DNA of 10,071 bases from Dethiobacter sp. (GCA_018333405.1 JAGXSR010000026.1:1-10071); one strand, 5' to 3'; positions 1-8,079 are shown, counted from the first letter of the stretch. Notes: generated by a model not told the origin, from the sequence alone. Numbers and translations are program-made.

Positions 1-546
1 GATATAAAAACTGTAGTTGAATATGACTTTGTGATCACTAATCTGATCGCTATTATCGCGGTCGGGGTGATCATCCTGATTACATTTCGATCGGTGGCGA
101 TTCCGATATTGCTGATTTTCACCATTCAGTCTTCGATCTGGATGAATATGGCCATTCCCTACTTTACCGGATCCCCGCTGATTTTCATCGGCTACATGAT
201 CGTCAGCGCGGTGCAGCTGGGCGCCACTATCGACTACGCCATACTTTTAACCAGCAAGTACATGTACAACCGGCGCACCCAAACTAGATACGAAGCGGCG
301 GAAGGGGCGATCTGCGCATCGGGCAATTCGATCATTACCTCGGCGGCGATTATGAGTGCGGCCGGTTTTACATTAGGCTTTATCTCAGGTGTCCCGAGCA
401 TAGCGGCGCTGGGGATGCTTATCGGGCGCGGCGCCCTGCTTTCATGCCTGATGGTGCTGACCTTGCTGCCTCAGCTTCTGATGGCCGGGGACGGCTTGAT
501 CAGATTTTCTACGGCCGGCCACAGCTTTATTAATGCCAAAAACTAA
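1..546 (+). CDS. MMPL/RND-superfamily transporter, C-terminal part (5' end outside window)
   Basis: The reading frame is open from base 1, so this is the last 181 residues of a longer protein; the GTG at 31 is only an internal codon. About five hydrophobic segments are visible, at roughly residues 13-31, 33-53, 60-83, 107-127 and 133-160, which fits the second membrane half of an MMPL (MmpL/YdgH-like) pump. The third segment carries the motif GATIDYAIL, a form of the G-x-x-x-D-Y motif of this family, whose Asp-Tyr pair lies in the proton-relay region of RND-type transporters. After it comes a charged loop (YMYNRRTQTRYEAAEGA), also typical. Such proteins export lipids or other hydrophobic molecules using the proton gradient, but the substrate cannot be read here. 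The next gene starts 15 nt downstream and encodes a likely partner. The family call is firm; the precise function is unknown. Confidence 0.88.
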   Translation, partial: DIKTVVEYDFVITNLIAIIAVGVIILITFRSVAIPILLIFTIQSSIWMNMAIPYFTGSPLIFIGYMIVSAVQLGATIDYAILLTSKYMYNRRTQTRYEAAEGAICASGNSIITSAAIMSAAGFTLGFISGVPSIAALGMLIGRGALLSCLMVLTLLPQLLMAGDGLIRFSTAGHSFINAKN

Positions 547-561
547 AAAGGGGAAGAGTTG

Positions 562-2148
562 ATGAAAAAAAGATCGGGTTTCGCGTTTAAAGTTAAACTA
601 ATCTTGCTGTCGTTGCTTATGCTGACGCTGCCGCTTAACGGCCAATCGCTGGCCGCCGGTATATCGCCGCAGACAGGGCGCTCTGAGGGCACGCTTAAGG
701 ACGAAACCATATTCGTTAATCTATCCGGCGCCGGCGGGATAAAAGAGGTTTATGTAATAAACGCTTTTCCCCGGCCAAACGGGGAAATAGTCGATTTTGG
801 AGATTATGCGGCCCTGGTCAATCTGACCAATGATTTAAAGCCGCAGATCGAAGGGGAGCGCATAACTTTTAAGGCCGGCGGGGAAAACGGGATATTTCGC
901 TACCAGGGTCGGCTTATCGGGCGAAAGTTGCCCTGGATTTTCGGGTTTACCTACTATCTGGACGGCAGGCGGCTTAAGCCGCAGGATCTGGCGGGAGCAA
1001 GCGGGCGTTTGCGGATGGAGATCGGCGTGCGCGCAAACCCTGAGGCCGATCAATATTTCCGGGAGCAGTTCATGGTCCAAATCAGTATCCCGCTTGAGAT
1101 GGATAAATCCGGCTCGATCTATGCGCCGGAGGCGGTTAGGGTTGTGGCCGGCAATCTGACCACCCTTGCTTTCACCTTGCTTCCGGGTGAAGAGGGGATC
1201 TTTGTCGTCGAAGCCGACGTGGAGCGTTTTGAAATGGGCGGGATCGAGATTGCCGCGATGAGAGCGGAAATAACCCTCGGGCAGATCGGGCGGGATCTTG
1301 AGTCCGGCTTTGCGGATATGGCGGAGGGGATGGAAGAGCTAATCGAGGGGACAGAGAAGCTGCAAGAGGGCATGGTGGATTTCAGCGACGGCGCGGGGCG
1401 GCTGTATGGCGCCGTGGCTAAGATTAATGAAAACAGCCCCGCATTGCTTGCCGGGATAGGCAGTTTCGAGACAGGTTTAACGGACCTGGCGACAGGCCTG
1501 CAAGAGCTGAAAGCTGGTTTTGATGGGTTTCGCAGTGTGGAAATTGGAATCGCGGCCATGCTTGAAAAAGAAAAAAAGGAAAAGCTTAAGTCGCTGTCCC
1601 AATATTTGTTAGAAAACCCCGACCCCGAGGTCCAAGAGCTGGCGGACGCAATGCTGGCCCAGATTGCGGCGCTGGAGGAGATTCAAGCAGGGATAGAGGG
1701 GTCAAATGGCGGCCTCGCGGCGCTTGAAAAAACCGTCACCGGGGCAGAAGGCTTACTCGGAAGCTTTACCGGGTTGTCAACCGGATTGCGCGAGTTGCTC
1801 ACCGGAATGGGCGGCATAAGCGAGGGCGCAGGGACAATGAGCGAAAGCGCTGCTGTTCTGCCGGCAGAAGTGCAAAAGCTGATCGACGGGCAAAAGGAGA
1901 TGCGAGAGGGAATTATCGAGGCCAAGGGTGAAATTGACGAGCTTACGGAAGGTGAAGAGGCGCAAACCGTTTCGTTCGTTTCGCCGGGAAGAGCCAACGC
2001 TCAATCGGTGCAATTCGTGATGCGCACCCCGCCGGTTAAAATCCCGGAGCAGCCCATATCGCCGGACGGTTACCAGGAAGCCGATAAAAATGTGTGGCAG
2101 CGTTTTCAGGATCTGTTTCGGGGGAGGTTTACTTTATCCCGGGATTAA
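562..2148 (+). CDS. Secreted heptad-repeat (xxxLxxG) protein, YhgE/YdgH-like, partner of MMPL transporter
   Basis: The predicted protein has 528 residues. I chose the ATG at 562 because AAGGGG at 548-553 lies 8 nt upstream; a TTG at 559 is the in-frame alternative. Residues 1-32 form a signal peptide: a basic start, a run of leucines, then SLAAG. Residues about 40-235 form a probably beta-rich domain, including KDETIFVNLSGAGGIKEVYVI and GDYAALVNLTND. From about 240 to 455 there is a long helical region rich in Glu, Leu and Gly with repeated L-x-x-G spacing (for example LQEGMVDFSDGAGRL and LSTGLRELLTGM), like the xxxLxxG heptads of YhgE/Pip-type proteins. The tail carries SFVSPGRANAQSVQFVM and ends in a charged segment (NVWQRFQDLF); no C-terminal membrane helix is visible. 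In YdgH-type proteins a similar repeat region is fused to the transporter; here it is separate. I infer an extracytoplasmic accessory of the upstream pump. The biochemical role is unknown. Confidence 0.8.
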   Translation: MKKRSGFAFKVKLILLSLLMLTLPLNGQSLAAGISPQTGRSEGTLKDETIFVNLSGAGGIKEVYVINAFPRPNGEIVDFGDYAALVNLTNDLKPQIEGERITFKAGGENGIFRYQGRLIGRKLPWIFGFTYYLDGRRLKPQDLAGASGRLRMEIGVRANPEADQYFREQFMVQISIPLEMDKSGSIYAPEAVRVVAGNLTTLAFTLLPGEEGIFVVEADVERFEMGGIEIAAMRAEITLGQIGRDLESGFADMAEGMEELIEGTEKLQEGMVDFSDGAGRLYGAVAKINENSPALLAGIGSFETGLTDLATGLQELKAGFDGFRSVEIGIAAMLEKEKKEKLKSLSQYLLENPDPEVQELADAMLAQIAALEEIQAGIEGSNGGLAALEKTVTGAEGLLGSFTGLSTGLRELLTGMGGISEGAGTMSESAAVLPAEVQKLIDGQKEMREGIIEAKGEIDELTEGEEAQTVSFVSPGRANAQSVQFVMRTPPVKIPEQPISPDGYQEADKNVWQRFQDLFRGRFTLSRD

Positions 2149-2153
2149 GCTAA

Positions 2154-2190
2154 AATAATTGTGAAGAATAGACCAATCGCGCAAATTATT
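2154..2190. repeat. AT-rich 7-bp inverted repeat upstream of the UPF0182 gene
   Basis: AATAATT at 2154-2160 and AATTATT at 2184-2190 are perfect inverted copies, 23 nt apart, in the 71-nt gap between the secreted protein and UPF0182. The second copy ends 29 nt before the ATG at 2220. It could be a protein-binding site or part of a weak promoter; a TTGTGA at 2159-2164 could be a -35 but no good -10 follows at the right spacing. Seven AT-only base pairs may also match by chance. Confidence 0.2.
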
Positions 2191-2219
2191 GGCTGAATAA
2201 CCCGGGGAGAGTAAAAATT

Positions 2220-4937
2220 ATGCGGAGCCGCTTGCTGTGGCTGACTGTTGCCGGAATCATCTTGTTAACCGGCGTCTCGATCGGCGCCGGATTTTACCTG
2301 GATCTGCTCTGGTTTACTGAGCTTCAGGCTGAAAGTGTGTTCTGGACCCGGATTAAAGCGCAATGGGGCCTGCGCCTGGCGGCCTGGCTGCTGATGTTTG
2401 CTTTTATGCTGGTTAACCTGCTCATCACCCGCCGGCAGATTTTAAGCTTTCCCAATCTGGCCCTGCGGGAGCGGCTGATGGCCGGCGGCTATATGCGCCT
2501 TTTAGCGCCCCGCCGGATCACTCTTCTCTTTTTGGTTGTTTCCGCGGTGATATCCTGGCTGTTTTCCGGGTTTGCCGCCGCCTACTGGATGGATCTGCTA
2601 AAATTCTTAAATCCGGCGCCTTTTAATATATCCGACCCGCTCTTCGGGCTGGATATATCTTTTTATGTGTTCAGGCTGCCCTTTTACCGTTTTATCTACA
2701 CTTACCTGATGACGGCTTTAATTTTACCGTTGATCATGGTTGGTATAATTTACCTGCTTTTAAATCCGCCGAAGCAGCCGGGAGCGCGCCTCCGTCTGCC
2801 CACGGGCCCAGGCCTGACGCACGTTTCTATAATCCTGGCGGCAATCTTTTCTCTGAAAGCCTGGGATTATCACCTGCAGCGCCTGGAGCTGGTTTTCTCC
2901 GAGCGCGGAGTGGCCTTCGGCGCCGGCTACACCGATATTTTTGCCCATCAGCGGGTGTTGCAGTTGCTATTGGTGCTGGCTGTGGCCATGGCCTTGCTCT
3001 TTATCGTCAACATTTTCTTAAGCCGCCCCCGCCTCCTGCTGTACGGCATATCCGCCCTGCTCGCTGTATCTGTGTTGGGAGGCTGGGCATATCCGGCGAT
3101 AATTCAGGGTTTCGTGGTGGAGCCGCAGGAGTTTGCCCTGGAAAGGGAATATCTGCAGCACAATATCAATTTTACCCGCCAGGCTTACGGTCTGGACAGA
3201 TTCAGAACCCGCGACTACCCGGCCCGGGAGACCCTGACCTGGAGCGATCTTGAGCAAAATCCGGGCACCATAAATAATGTGCGCCTTTGGGACTACCGCC
3301 CGTTACGCGATACCTTAAATGAACTTCAGGCCATCCGCCCCTACTACCGGTTTAAAGATGTGGATGTGGATCGCTATATCGTGGACGGCCAATACCGCCA
3401 GGTGATGCTGGCCGCCCGGGAGCTGGATAAAAGCCGCCTGCCTCTCCCGGCGCAGACCTGGGTCAATATGCATCTGCAATATACCCACGGTTACGGCCTG
3501 GCCATGAGTCCGGTAAATGAGGTTTCCCCCGAAGGGCTGCCCCGTTACTTTATACGGGATATCCCTGCGGCGACCACCGGCGGGCTGGAATTGGAGCAGC
3601 CCTCGATCTATTTCGGCGAACTGACAGATGATTATGTGATCGTGAACACCGCTACGCCTGAATTTCATTTTGCCGTTACCGGTGATCAAAATGAATTTAC
3701 CAGCTATACCGGTGAGGCCGGCATCCCGCTGGGCTCTTTTTTACGCCGGGCGCTTTTTGCCCTCAGGTTCGGCGAATATCGGATCCTTATTTCCGGAGAG
3801 CTGACCGCCGAGAGCCGCGTCCTCTTTAACCGCAATATTCACGACCGCGTACGCAAAATAGCGCCTTTCCTCCGCTACGATCAGGATCCGTATCTCGTTG
3901 TAAACGACGGCCGCCTGTTCTGGATCCAGGATGCCTATACCGTCACCGACCATTATCCGTACTCTACCCCGTACGGCGACTTTAACTATATCCGTAACTC
4001 GGTAAAAGTGATTACCGATGCTTATCACGGCAGCGTCAGCTTCTATATTACTGATCCCGACGATCCGCTGGCTGCCGCCTACAGCCGTATATTTCCCGGA
4101 CTGTTTAAAACTTTTGCCGAGATGCCCGCCGGGCTGGCCCGCCACCTGCGCTACCCGGAAGATCTGTTCAATATTCAGGCGCGGGTCCTTACCCGCTATC
4201 ATGTTACCGATCCTAATGTTTTTTATACCGGTGAAGACCTCTGGGCCATTCCCGAGGAGCAGGATGAGGGTGAGATCCTGCCCATGGAGCCTTATTACAC
4301 CATCCTGCAGCTGCCCGGATACGCAGAGCCTGAATTTGTCCTGATTTTGCCCTTTACCCCCAATAAGCGCAATAATATGATCGCCTGGATGGTGGCCCGC
4401 TGCGATCAACCCAATTACGGCCAGGTGGAGCTGTTTCTCTTTCCCATCGAGCGGGTCGTGATGGGCCCCCGGCAGGTGGAGAACCGGATAGATCAGGACA
4501 CGGAAATTTCCGCTCAATTTACCCTCTGGAGCCAGGCCGGATCCAGAGTGATCCGCGGCAATCTGCTGGTGCTGCCAATCAACGATTCGCTGCTCTATGT
4601 CGAGCCGGTTTTTTTGCGGGCCGAAGGAGGCGGACTGCCGGAGCTGTCCCGGGTGATCGTTGTCTTCCAGGAGACCGTGGTGATGGAAGAAACCCTGGAA
4701 CAGGCCTTAGTTCGTATTTTCGACGCCCGCGAGGATCCTCCGCCGGGCGACCCGGCTGAGGATCCGCCGAATCTTCCTTCCCTGCCCGCCGGTGAGCTGT
4801 CCGCGCTGATTGCCGAAGCTCAGGCAGCGTACAGCGAGGCGATTGAGCGGCAGCGGGAAGGAGACTGGGCCGGTTACGGCGTCAAAATCAAAGAGCTGGA
4901 GCAAATATTAAATGAGCTGGCTCGTCTTACCGAATAA
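2220..4937 (+). CDS. UPF0182 family (COG1615-type) integral membrane protein of unknown function
   Basis: The 905-residue length is typical of the UPF0182 family, which is found in Clostridia, actinobacteria and cyanobacteria and has no established function. The N-terminal third has seven hydrophobic segments, at about residues 5-27, 51-69, 100-122, 158-181, 198-215, 245-267 and 271-291. A large soluble domain follows, most likely outside the cytoplasm. Conserved-looking blocks in it are YTHGYGLAMSPVNEV (about 420-435), the stretch DPYLVV...GRLFWIQDAYTVTDHYPYS (about 556-582), NYIRNSVKVITDAYHGSV, RHLRYPEDLFNIQ, and RNNMIAWMVARCDQPNYG (about 716-733). A proline- and acid-rich linker (about 835-855) precedes a helical C-terminus. 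The ATG at 2220 has GGGGAGA at 2204-2210, 9 nt upstream. rnhA begins 34 nt after the stop, so the two are probably co-transcribed. Confidence 0.93.
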   Translation: MRSRLLWLTVAGIILLTGVSIGAGFYLDLLWFTELQAESVFWTRIKAQWGLRLAAWLLMFAFMLVNLLITRRQILSFPNLALRERLMAGGYMRLLAPRRITLLFLVVSAVISWLFSGFAAAYWMDLLKFLNPAPFNISDPLFGLDISFYVFRLPFYRFIYTYLMTALILPLIMVGIIYLLLNPPKQPGARLRLPTGPGLTHVSIILAAIFSLKAWDYHLQRLELVFSERGVAFGAGYTDIFAHQRVLQLLLVLAVAMALLFIVNIFLSRPRLLLYGISALLAVSVLGGWAYPAIIQGFVVEPQEFALEREYLQHNINFTRQAYGLDRFRTRDYPARETLTWSDLEQNPGTINNVRLWDYRPLRDTLNELQAIRPYYRFKDVDVDRYIVDGQYRQVMLAARELDKSRLPLPAQTWVNMHLQYTHGYGLAMSPVNEVSPEGLPRYFIRDIPAATTGGLELEQPSIYFGELTDDYVIVNTATPEFHFAVTGDQNEFTSYTGEAGIPLGSFLRRALFALRFGEYRILISGELTAESRVLFNRNIHDRVRKIAPFLRYDQDPYLVVNDGRLFWIQDAYTVTDHYPYSTPYGDFNYIRNSVKVITDAYHGSVSFYITDPDDPLAAAYSRIFPGLFKTFAEMPAGLARHLRYPEDLFNIQARVLTRYHVTDPNVFYTGEDLWAIPEEQDEGEILPMEPYYTILQLPGYAEPEFVLILPFTPNKRNNMIAWMVARCDQPNYGQVELFLFPIERVVMGPRQVENRIDQDTEISAQFTLWSQAGSRVIRGNLLVLPINDSLLYVEPVFLRAEGGGLPELSRVIVVFQETVVMEETLEQALVRIFDAREDPPPGDPAEDPPNLPSLPAGELSALIAEAQAAYSEAIERQREGDWAGYGVKIKELEQILNELARLTE

Positions 4938-4971
4938 GCAGACCTGACAGTTTAAAAACGGGAGGTATTTG

Positions 4972-5424
4972 ATGGATCTGCCCTCAGTAGAGATGTATAC
5001 CGACGGCGCCTGCTCCGGTAACCCCGGCCCTGGCGGGTGGGCGGCTGTGATCTTGTACGACAACCGGGAGCTGGAGCTGTCCGGCGGTGAAGCGCACACC
5101 ACCAACCAGCGCATGGAGCTAAAAGCGGCAATGGAGGCGCTGGAAGCCCTGGAGAGGCCTTCCCGGGTTCGCCTCTATAGTGACAGCGCCTACCTGGTTA
5201 ACTGTTTTCTGCAAGGCTGGATGGTCCGCTGGCAGACCAACGGGTGGACCAACGCTAAGGGCAAGCCGGTGGAAAACCAGGACCTGTGGAAACCGTTGGG
5301 AAAACTTGCCGCCAGACACCGGGTGGAATGGATTAAAGTAAAAGGGCATAGTGACAATGCTTACAACAACCGCTGCGACACCATGGCCCGCCAGGCGATC
5401 GCTCCTTATGTCATCCGCGAATGA
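4972..5424 (+). CDS. rnhA: Ribonuclease HI
   Basis: This is a 150-residue type 1 RNase H, which cuts the RNA strand of RNA-DNA hybrids in the cytoplasm (R-loops, replication primers). The whole fold is present: YTDGACSGNPGPGGWAA near the N-terminus, TTNQRMELKAA, then YSDSAYLVN, the basic handle region WQTNGWTNAKGKPVENQDLW, and KVKGHSDNAYNNRCD. The metal-binding carboxylates are D11, E49, D71 and D136, matching D10, E48, D70 and D134 of E. coli; H126 corresponds to the catalytic H124. Nothing essential is missing, so it should be active. GGAGGT at 4961-4966 lies 5 nt before the ATG at 4972, which supports that start over the TTG at 4969 (2 nt spacing). Its link with UPF0182 looks positional only. 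Confidence 0.97.
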   Translation: MDLPSVEMYTDGACSGNPGPGGWAAVILYDNRELELSGGEAHTTNQRMELKAAMEALEALERPSRVRLYSDSAYLVNCFLQGWMVRWQTNGWTNAKGKPVENQDLWKPLGKLAARHRVEWIKVKGHSDNAYNNRCDTMARQAIAPYVIRE

Positions 5425-5496
5425 TTGCAGAACTTGAAGGGGGCAGATCTATTTTCTCGACATTTGCAGCTCCTGAGGCCTTCCCGGTCTGAAGCC

Positions 5497-5535
5497 AAAG
5501 CTATCCCATCGAAGGATGGGTAGAGGGTGCTTTTT
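5497..5535 (+). terminator. Probable intrinsic terminator after rnhA
   Basis: CCCATC (5505-5510) and GATGGG (5515-5520) form a 6-bp stem closed by a GAAG tetraloop. An outer stem AAAGC (5497-5501) can pair with GCTTT (5529-5533), leading into the T-run at 5531-5535. The stem is interrupted on its 3' side by about 8 unpaired bases, so it is not a textbook terminator, but it sits in the 115-nt gap between the convergent rnhA and thiE genes where one is expected. On the minus strand the hairpin is not followed by a good T-tract, so a thiE terminator is less clear. Confidence 0.5.
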
Positions 5536-5539
5536 CGTT

Positions 5540-6172
5540 CTATTCCACAAGACTCTGCACTAACGACTGAATATCCTCCGCGCCGACGATTTCGGTGACC
5601 AGGCAAATGCAGGTGGCGCCTCTTTTTTTTACTTCCTGTATATTCTGTTTTTTAATGCCGCCGATCGCCACAAAGGGCAGGGGGATGTTGGCCACAACGT
5701 ATTCCAGGTATGTCAGACCGACCGGGGCGCATACATCTTTTTTGGTGCTGGTGGAAAAGAGAGGGCCGACTCCGATATAATCGACCTCTGACTTAAGCGC
5801 AGCCTCTGCCTGTGGCGGACAGTGCGTGGACAGACCGATGATCATCTCCCGCCCAACCAGCCGGCGAACAGCCTCTGCCGGCAGATCATCCTGGCCCAAA
5901 TGCACTCCGTCGGCCTCTGCCAGAAGGGCCAGATCAGGGTGATCGTTGACGATAAAGACAACCCCGGCTTCCCTGGTCATCTGCCTAAGCTGCAGACATT
6001 CCCGGTATTTGGCCGACATGCTCTTATCCTTTTCCCGGTACTGGATGATTTTGATCCCGGCTTTGATCATCTCGCCGACCACTTCCGCGTTGCTGCGGCC
6101 CCGGGAATATTCCTCCGCGGTTATGCCGTAAATGGCAGATTTGAAAAGGTCCTTCACATCAGGTTTAGTCAT
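5540..6172 (-). CDS. thiE: Thiamine-phosphate synthase
   Basis: ThiE joins HMP pyrophosphate and thiazole phosphate carboxylate (or HET phosphate) to give thiamin phosphate. The 210 residues are a normal length for this TIM-barrel enzyme. Visible motifs in order are QYREKDK (44-50) for pyrophosphate and Mg binding, IVNDHPDLA (74-82), GVHLGQDDLP (89-98), GLSTH (113-117), the substrate loop GPLFSTSTKKD (136-146) and the phosphate-binding AIGGI (169-173). The C-terminal strand (ATCICLVTEIVGAED) is somewhat divergent but keeps IVGAED. The ATG at 6172 has AAGGAGGA at 6179-6186, 6 nt upstream, and this Shine-Dalgarno overlaps the thiH stop codon, suggesting coupled translation. It is the last gene of the thi operon. 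The paralog TenI is an alternative name for similar proteins, but the intact pyrophosphate motifs favour ThiE. Confidence 0.95.
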   Translation of the reverse strand: MTKPDVKDLFKSAIYGITAEEYSRGRSNAEVVGEMIKAGIKIIQYREKDKSMSAKYRECLQLRQMTREAGVVFIVNDHPDLALLAEADGVHLGQDDLPAEAVRRLVGREMIIGLSTHCPPQAEAALKSEVDYIGVGPLFSTSTKKDVCAPVGLTYLEYVVANIPLPFVAIGGIKKQNIQEVKKRGATCICLVTEIVGAEDIQSLVQSLVE

Positions 6173-6184
6173 TTTGTGTCCTCC

Positions 6185-7285
6185 TTAAAACGGGTGCCAG
6201 TCTTTAAAGACAGGGTCGTAGCCCCTGGTCAACAGGGCTTCCCTGATCTGCTCCACGTCCCGATTGTCGGCGATCGCAAACTGATTCTCACCGCCGGCCA
6301 TAATTCGGCCGCCCACGCTGGTGCGGGAATCGGCTGACATTTTAGTCACCCCTAAATAAATCAAGTGATCTCTTAACGCAGCCCCTTCCCTGGTGGACAG
6401 GGTCAGTCCCAGGCGGGGCATAAACAGCCTTAAAGCCAGCAAGATCTGAACCAGGTTTATATCGGTGACCGGGTAAAAAGCGGCAAAATCGCCGCAGTGA
6501 GGCCGCAGCCGGGGGACGGAATAGCTTATTTCCACCTCCGGGTAGCGGTTCTGAAGATAATCGGCATGCAGGCCGCCGAAATAAGTTTCCCGGCGCCAGT
6601 CTCCCAAGCCTAAAAGCGCGCCCACATTTACTGAGCGCAAGCCGGCCCGGCAGCCCCGTTCAGAGGCGTCCAGCCTGAAGCGGTAATCCTGTTTGGGACC
6701 CTGCAGGTGCACCTGGCCATAAATCCGTTCATCGTATACCTCCTGGTAGATGGTCAGACTGTCCACGCCTGCCTCTGACAGTTCACGGTATTCCTCTTCC
6801 TCCAGTGGGTAGATCTCGATGCCGATAGAAGAAAAGTAACTTGTAAGGATCCTGACACACTCGGCGATATAGTCAACGGGGGCATGCCGGCGGGATTCAC
6901 CGGTTAAGATCAAAATAGTTTTAAGGCCGGTGGCGGCAACCACCCTGGCTTCAGACTCCACTTCCGCCAGGGTCAAAGTTTGACGCTTAAACCTGTTGGA
7001 TGAAGAAAAACCGCAATAGAGGCATAGGTTGGCGCAATGATTGGATAGGTACAACGGGGTATATAGCAGCATCGCCCGGCCAAAGTGCTGCAAAGTTAAG
7101 CGGCGCGCCTTTTGGGCGATTGCCTCGAGCAGGTTTTCTGCCGCCGGAGCGAGCAGCGTTAAAAAATCAACGGTATTTAAGCGCTCTTTGGCTAGTACCC
7201 GTTGAATATCCTCCGGGCTAACCCGGCAGAAAAAACTGTCAAAATCAAAATCTTTAAAGCGTGCATATTGGTCAAAATAGCTCAC
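6185..7285 (-). CDS. thiH: 2-iminoacetate synthase (radical SAM, ThiH)
   Basis: ThiH cleaves tyrosine with a 5'-deoxyadenosyl radical to give dehydroglycine (2-iminoacetate) and p-cresol; dehydroglycine is a building block of the thiazole ring in anaerobes and many gammaproteobacteria. The protein has 366 residues. The radical-SAM cluster motif is NHCANLCLYCGF, with C84, C88 and C91 in the canonical C-x3-C-x2-C spacing. Further family stretches are ILTGESRRHAPVDYI, SLTIYQEVYDE, the stretch RSVNVGALLGLGDWR, SVPRLRPH, SADSRTSVGG and the C-terminal DPVFKDWHPF. The only usable start is GTG at 7285, with AGGAGG at 7301-7306 unusually far (15 nt) upstream; no other in-frame start codon lies between it and the Shine-Dalgarno. 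The thiG stop overlaps that Shine-Dalgarno. ThiH implies oxygen-sensitive thiamin synthesis; no thiO is present. Confidence 0.96.
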   Translation of the reverse strand: MSYFDQYARFKDFDFDSFFCRVSPEDIQRVLAKERLNTVDFLTLLAPAAENLLEAIAQKARRLTLQHFGRAMLLYTPLYLSNHCANLCLYCGFSSSNRFKRQTLTLAEVESEARVVAATGLKTILILTGESRRHAPVDYIAECVRILTSYFSSIGIEIYPLEEEEYRELSEAGVDSLTIYQEVYDERIYGQVHLQGPKQDYRFRLDASERGCRAGLRSVNVGALLGLGDWRRETYFGGLHADYLQNRYPEVEISYSVPRLRPHCGDFAAFYPVTDINLVQILLALRLFMPRLGLTLSTREGAALRDHLIYLGVTKMSADSRTSVGGRIMAGGENQFAIADNRDVEQIREALLTRGYDPVFKDWHPF

Positions 7286-7304
7286 GTGCCTAACTCTTTC
7301 CCTC

Positions 7305-8078
7305 CTATCGTTCCTGCAGGAAACCGGTCAGGGGAGAGGAAGCCTCGGCATAATCTTTAGTTGCGCCAAGTCCTGCCAGATAAGCCTGTCTCCCGGCTTT
7401 AACCGCTAACGCAAAAGCCTCCGCCATCAATACCGGATCACGGGCTGTGGCGATGGCCGTATTGACCAGAACCGCTCCGGCACCCATTTCCATAGCTTCC
7501 GCCGCTTCCGATGGTTTGCCGATACCGGCGTCAACGATGACGGGGATAGAAATTTCGTCGATCAGGATGCGGATCAGCTCCTTGGTTTTCAGCCCCCGGT
7601 TGCTGCCGATCGGGGCGCCTAGCGGCATCACGGCGGCGGCGCCCGCCTCTTGCAGCCGTCTGGCGTCCATCAGGTCAGGGCTCATATACGGGAGCACCAC
7701 AAAGCCTTCTTTAGCCAGCAGCGCGGCAGCCTTGATCGTTTCGGCATTGTCCGGCAAAAGATACTTGTTGTCGGAGATTACCTCAATTTTTACCCAGCTT
7801 CCGCAGCCGGCAGCCCGGGCGATGCGGGCGATGCGCACCGCCTCATCGCTGTTTCTGGCCCCCGAAGTATTGGGCAAAAGGATACACTCTTTGGGGATAT
7901 AAGTCAGGATGTTTTCGGCAGGAGAATCAAAATCCACCCGGCGCAAGGCCATGGTGATTACCTGGCTGCCTGAGCGGGCGATGGCTGCCGGGATCACTGT
8001 TTTGGCGGGAAACTTGCCGGTGCCCAAAAATAAGCGGCTGGAAATTTCCCGCCCGCCTAAGAACAGTTTGTCATCCAT
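7305..8078 (-). CDS. thiG: Thiazole synthase
   Basis: ThiG builds the thiazole ring from 1-deoxy-D-xylulose 5-phosphate, dehydroglycine (from ThiH) and sulfur carried as a thiocarboxylate on ThiS. The 257 residues match the family. Visible features are GGREISSRLFLGTGKF (8-23), ITMALRRVDF (41-50), LLPNTSGARNSDEAV (67-81), SWVKIEVI (94-101) with K97 as the expected Schiff-base lysine for DXP, the phosphate-binding PLGAPIGSNRG, and PVIVDAGIGKPSEAAEAMEMGA followed by LVNTAIA. The ATG at 8078 is preceded by AGGAGG at 8087-8092 (8-nt spacing), inside the 3' end of thiS, whose stop is 1 nt from this start. This argues for coupled synthesis of ThiS and ThiG, which form a complex. There is no sign of damage. 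Confidence 0.97.
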   Translation of the reverse strand: MDDKLFLGGREISSRLFLGTGKFPAKTVIPAAIARSGSQVITMALRRVDFDSPAENILTYIPKECILLPNTSGARNSDEAVRIARIARAAGCGSWVKIEVISDNKYLLPDNAETIKAAALLAKEGFVVLPYMSPDLMDARRLQEAGAAAVMPLGAPIGSNRGLKTKELIRILIDEISIPVIVDAGIGKPSEAAEAMEMGAGAVLVNTAIATARDPVLMAEAFALAVKAGRQAYLAGLGATKDYAEASSPLTGFLQER

Positions 8079-8079
8079 T

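Noticed and set aside
1119..1559. Minus-strand frames (1119-1559 and 1683-1997) opposite the heptad-repeat protein
   Set aside because: Their Ser/Pro/Ile-rich composition is what the reverse complement of Glu/Gly/Leu-rich repeat codons gives; no start signals were seen.
3741..4517. A 258-codon open frame on the minus strand inside the UPF0182 gene
   Set aside because: It lies entirely opposite conserved UPF0182 blocks, has no recognisable domain or good ribosome site, and such long antisense frames are common in GC-rich coding DNA.
5440..5535. Possible riboswitch (c-di-GMP type or other) in the rnhA-thiE gap
   Set aside because: I compared it mentally with the common riboswitch consensus motifs and found no match; it also lies downstream of both flanking genes.
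5822..6337. A 171-codon plus-strand open frame across the thiE/thiH junction
   Set aside because: It is antisense to two well-supported enzymes; its sequence is a mirror of their codons and shows no family features.
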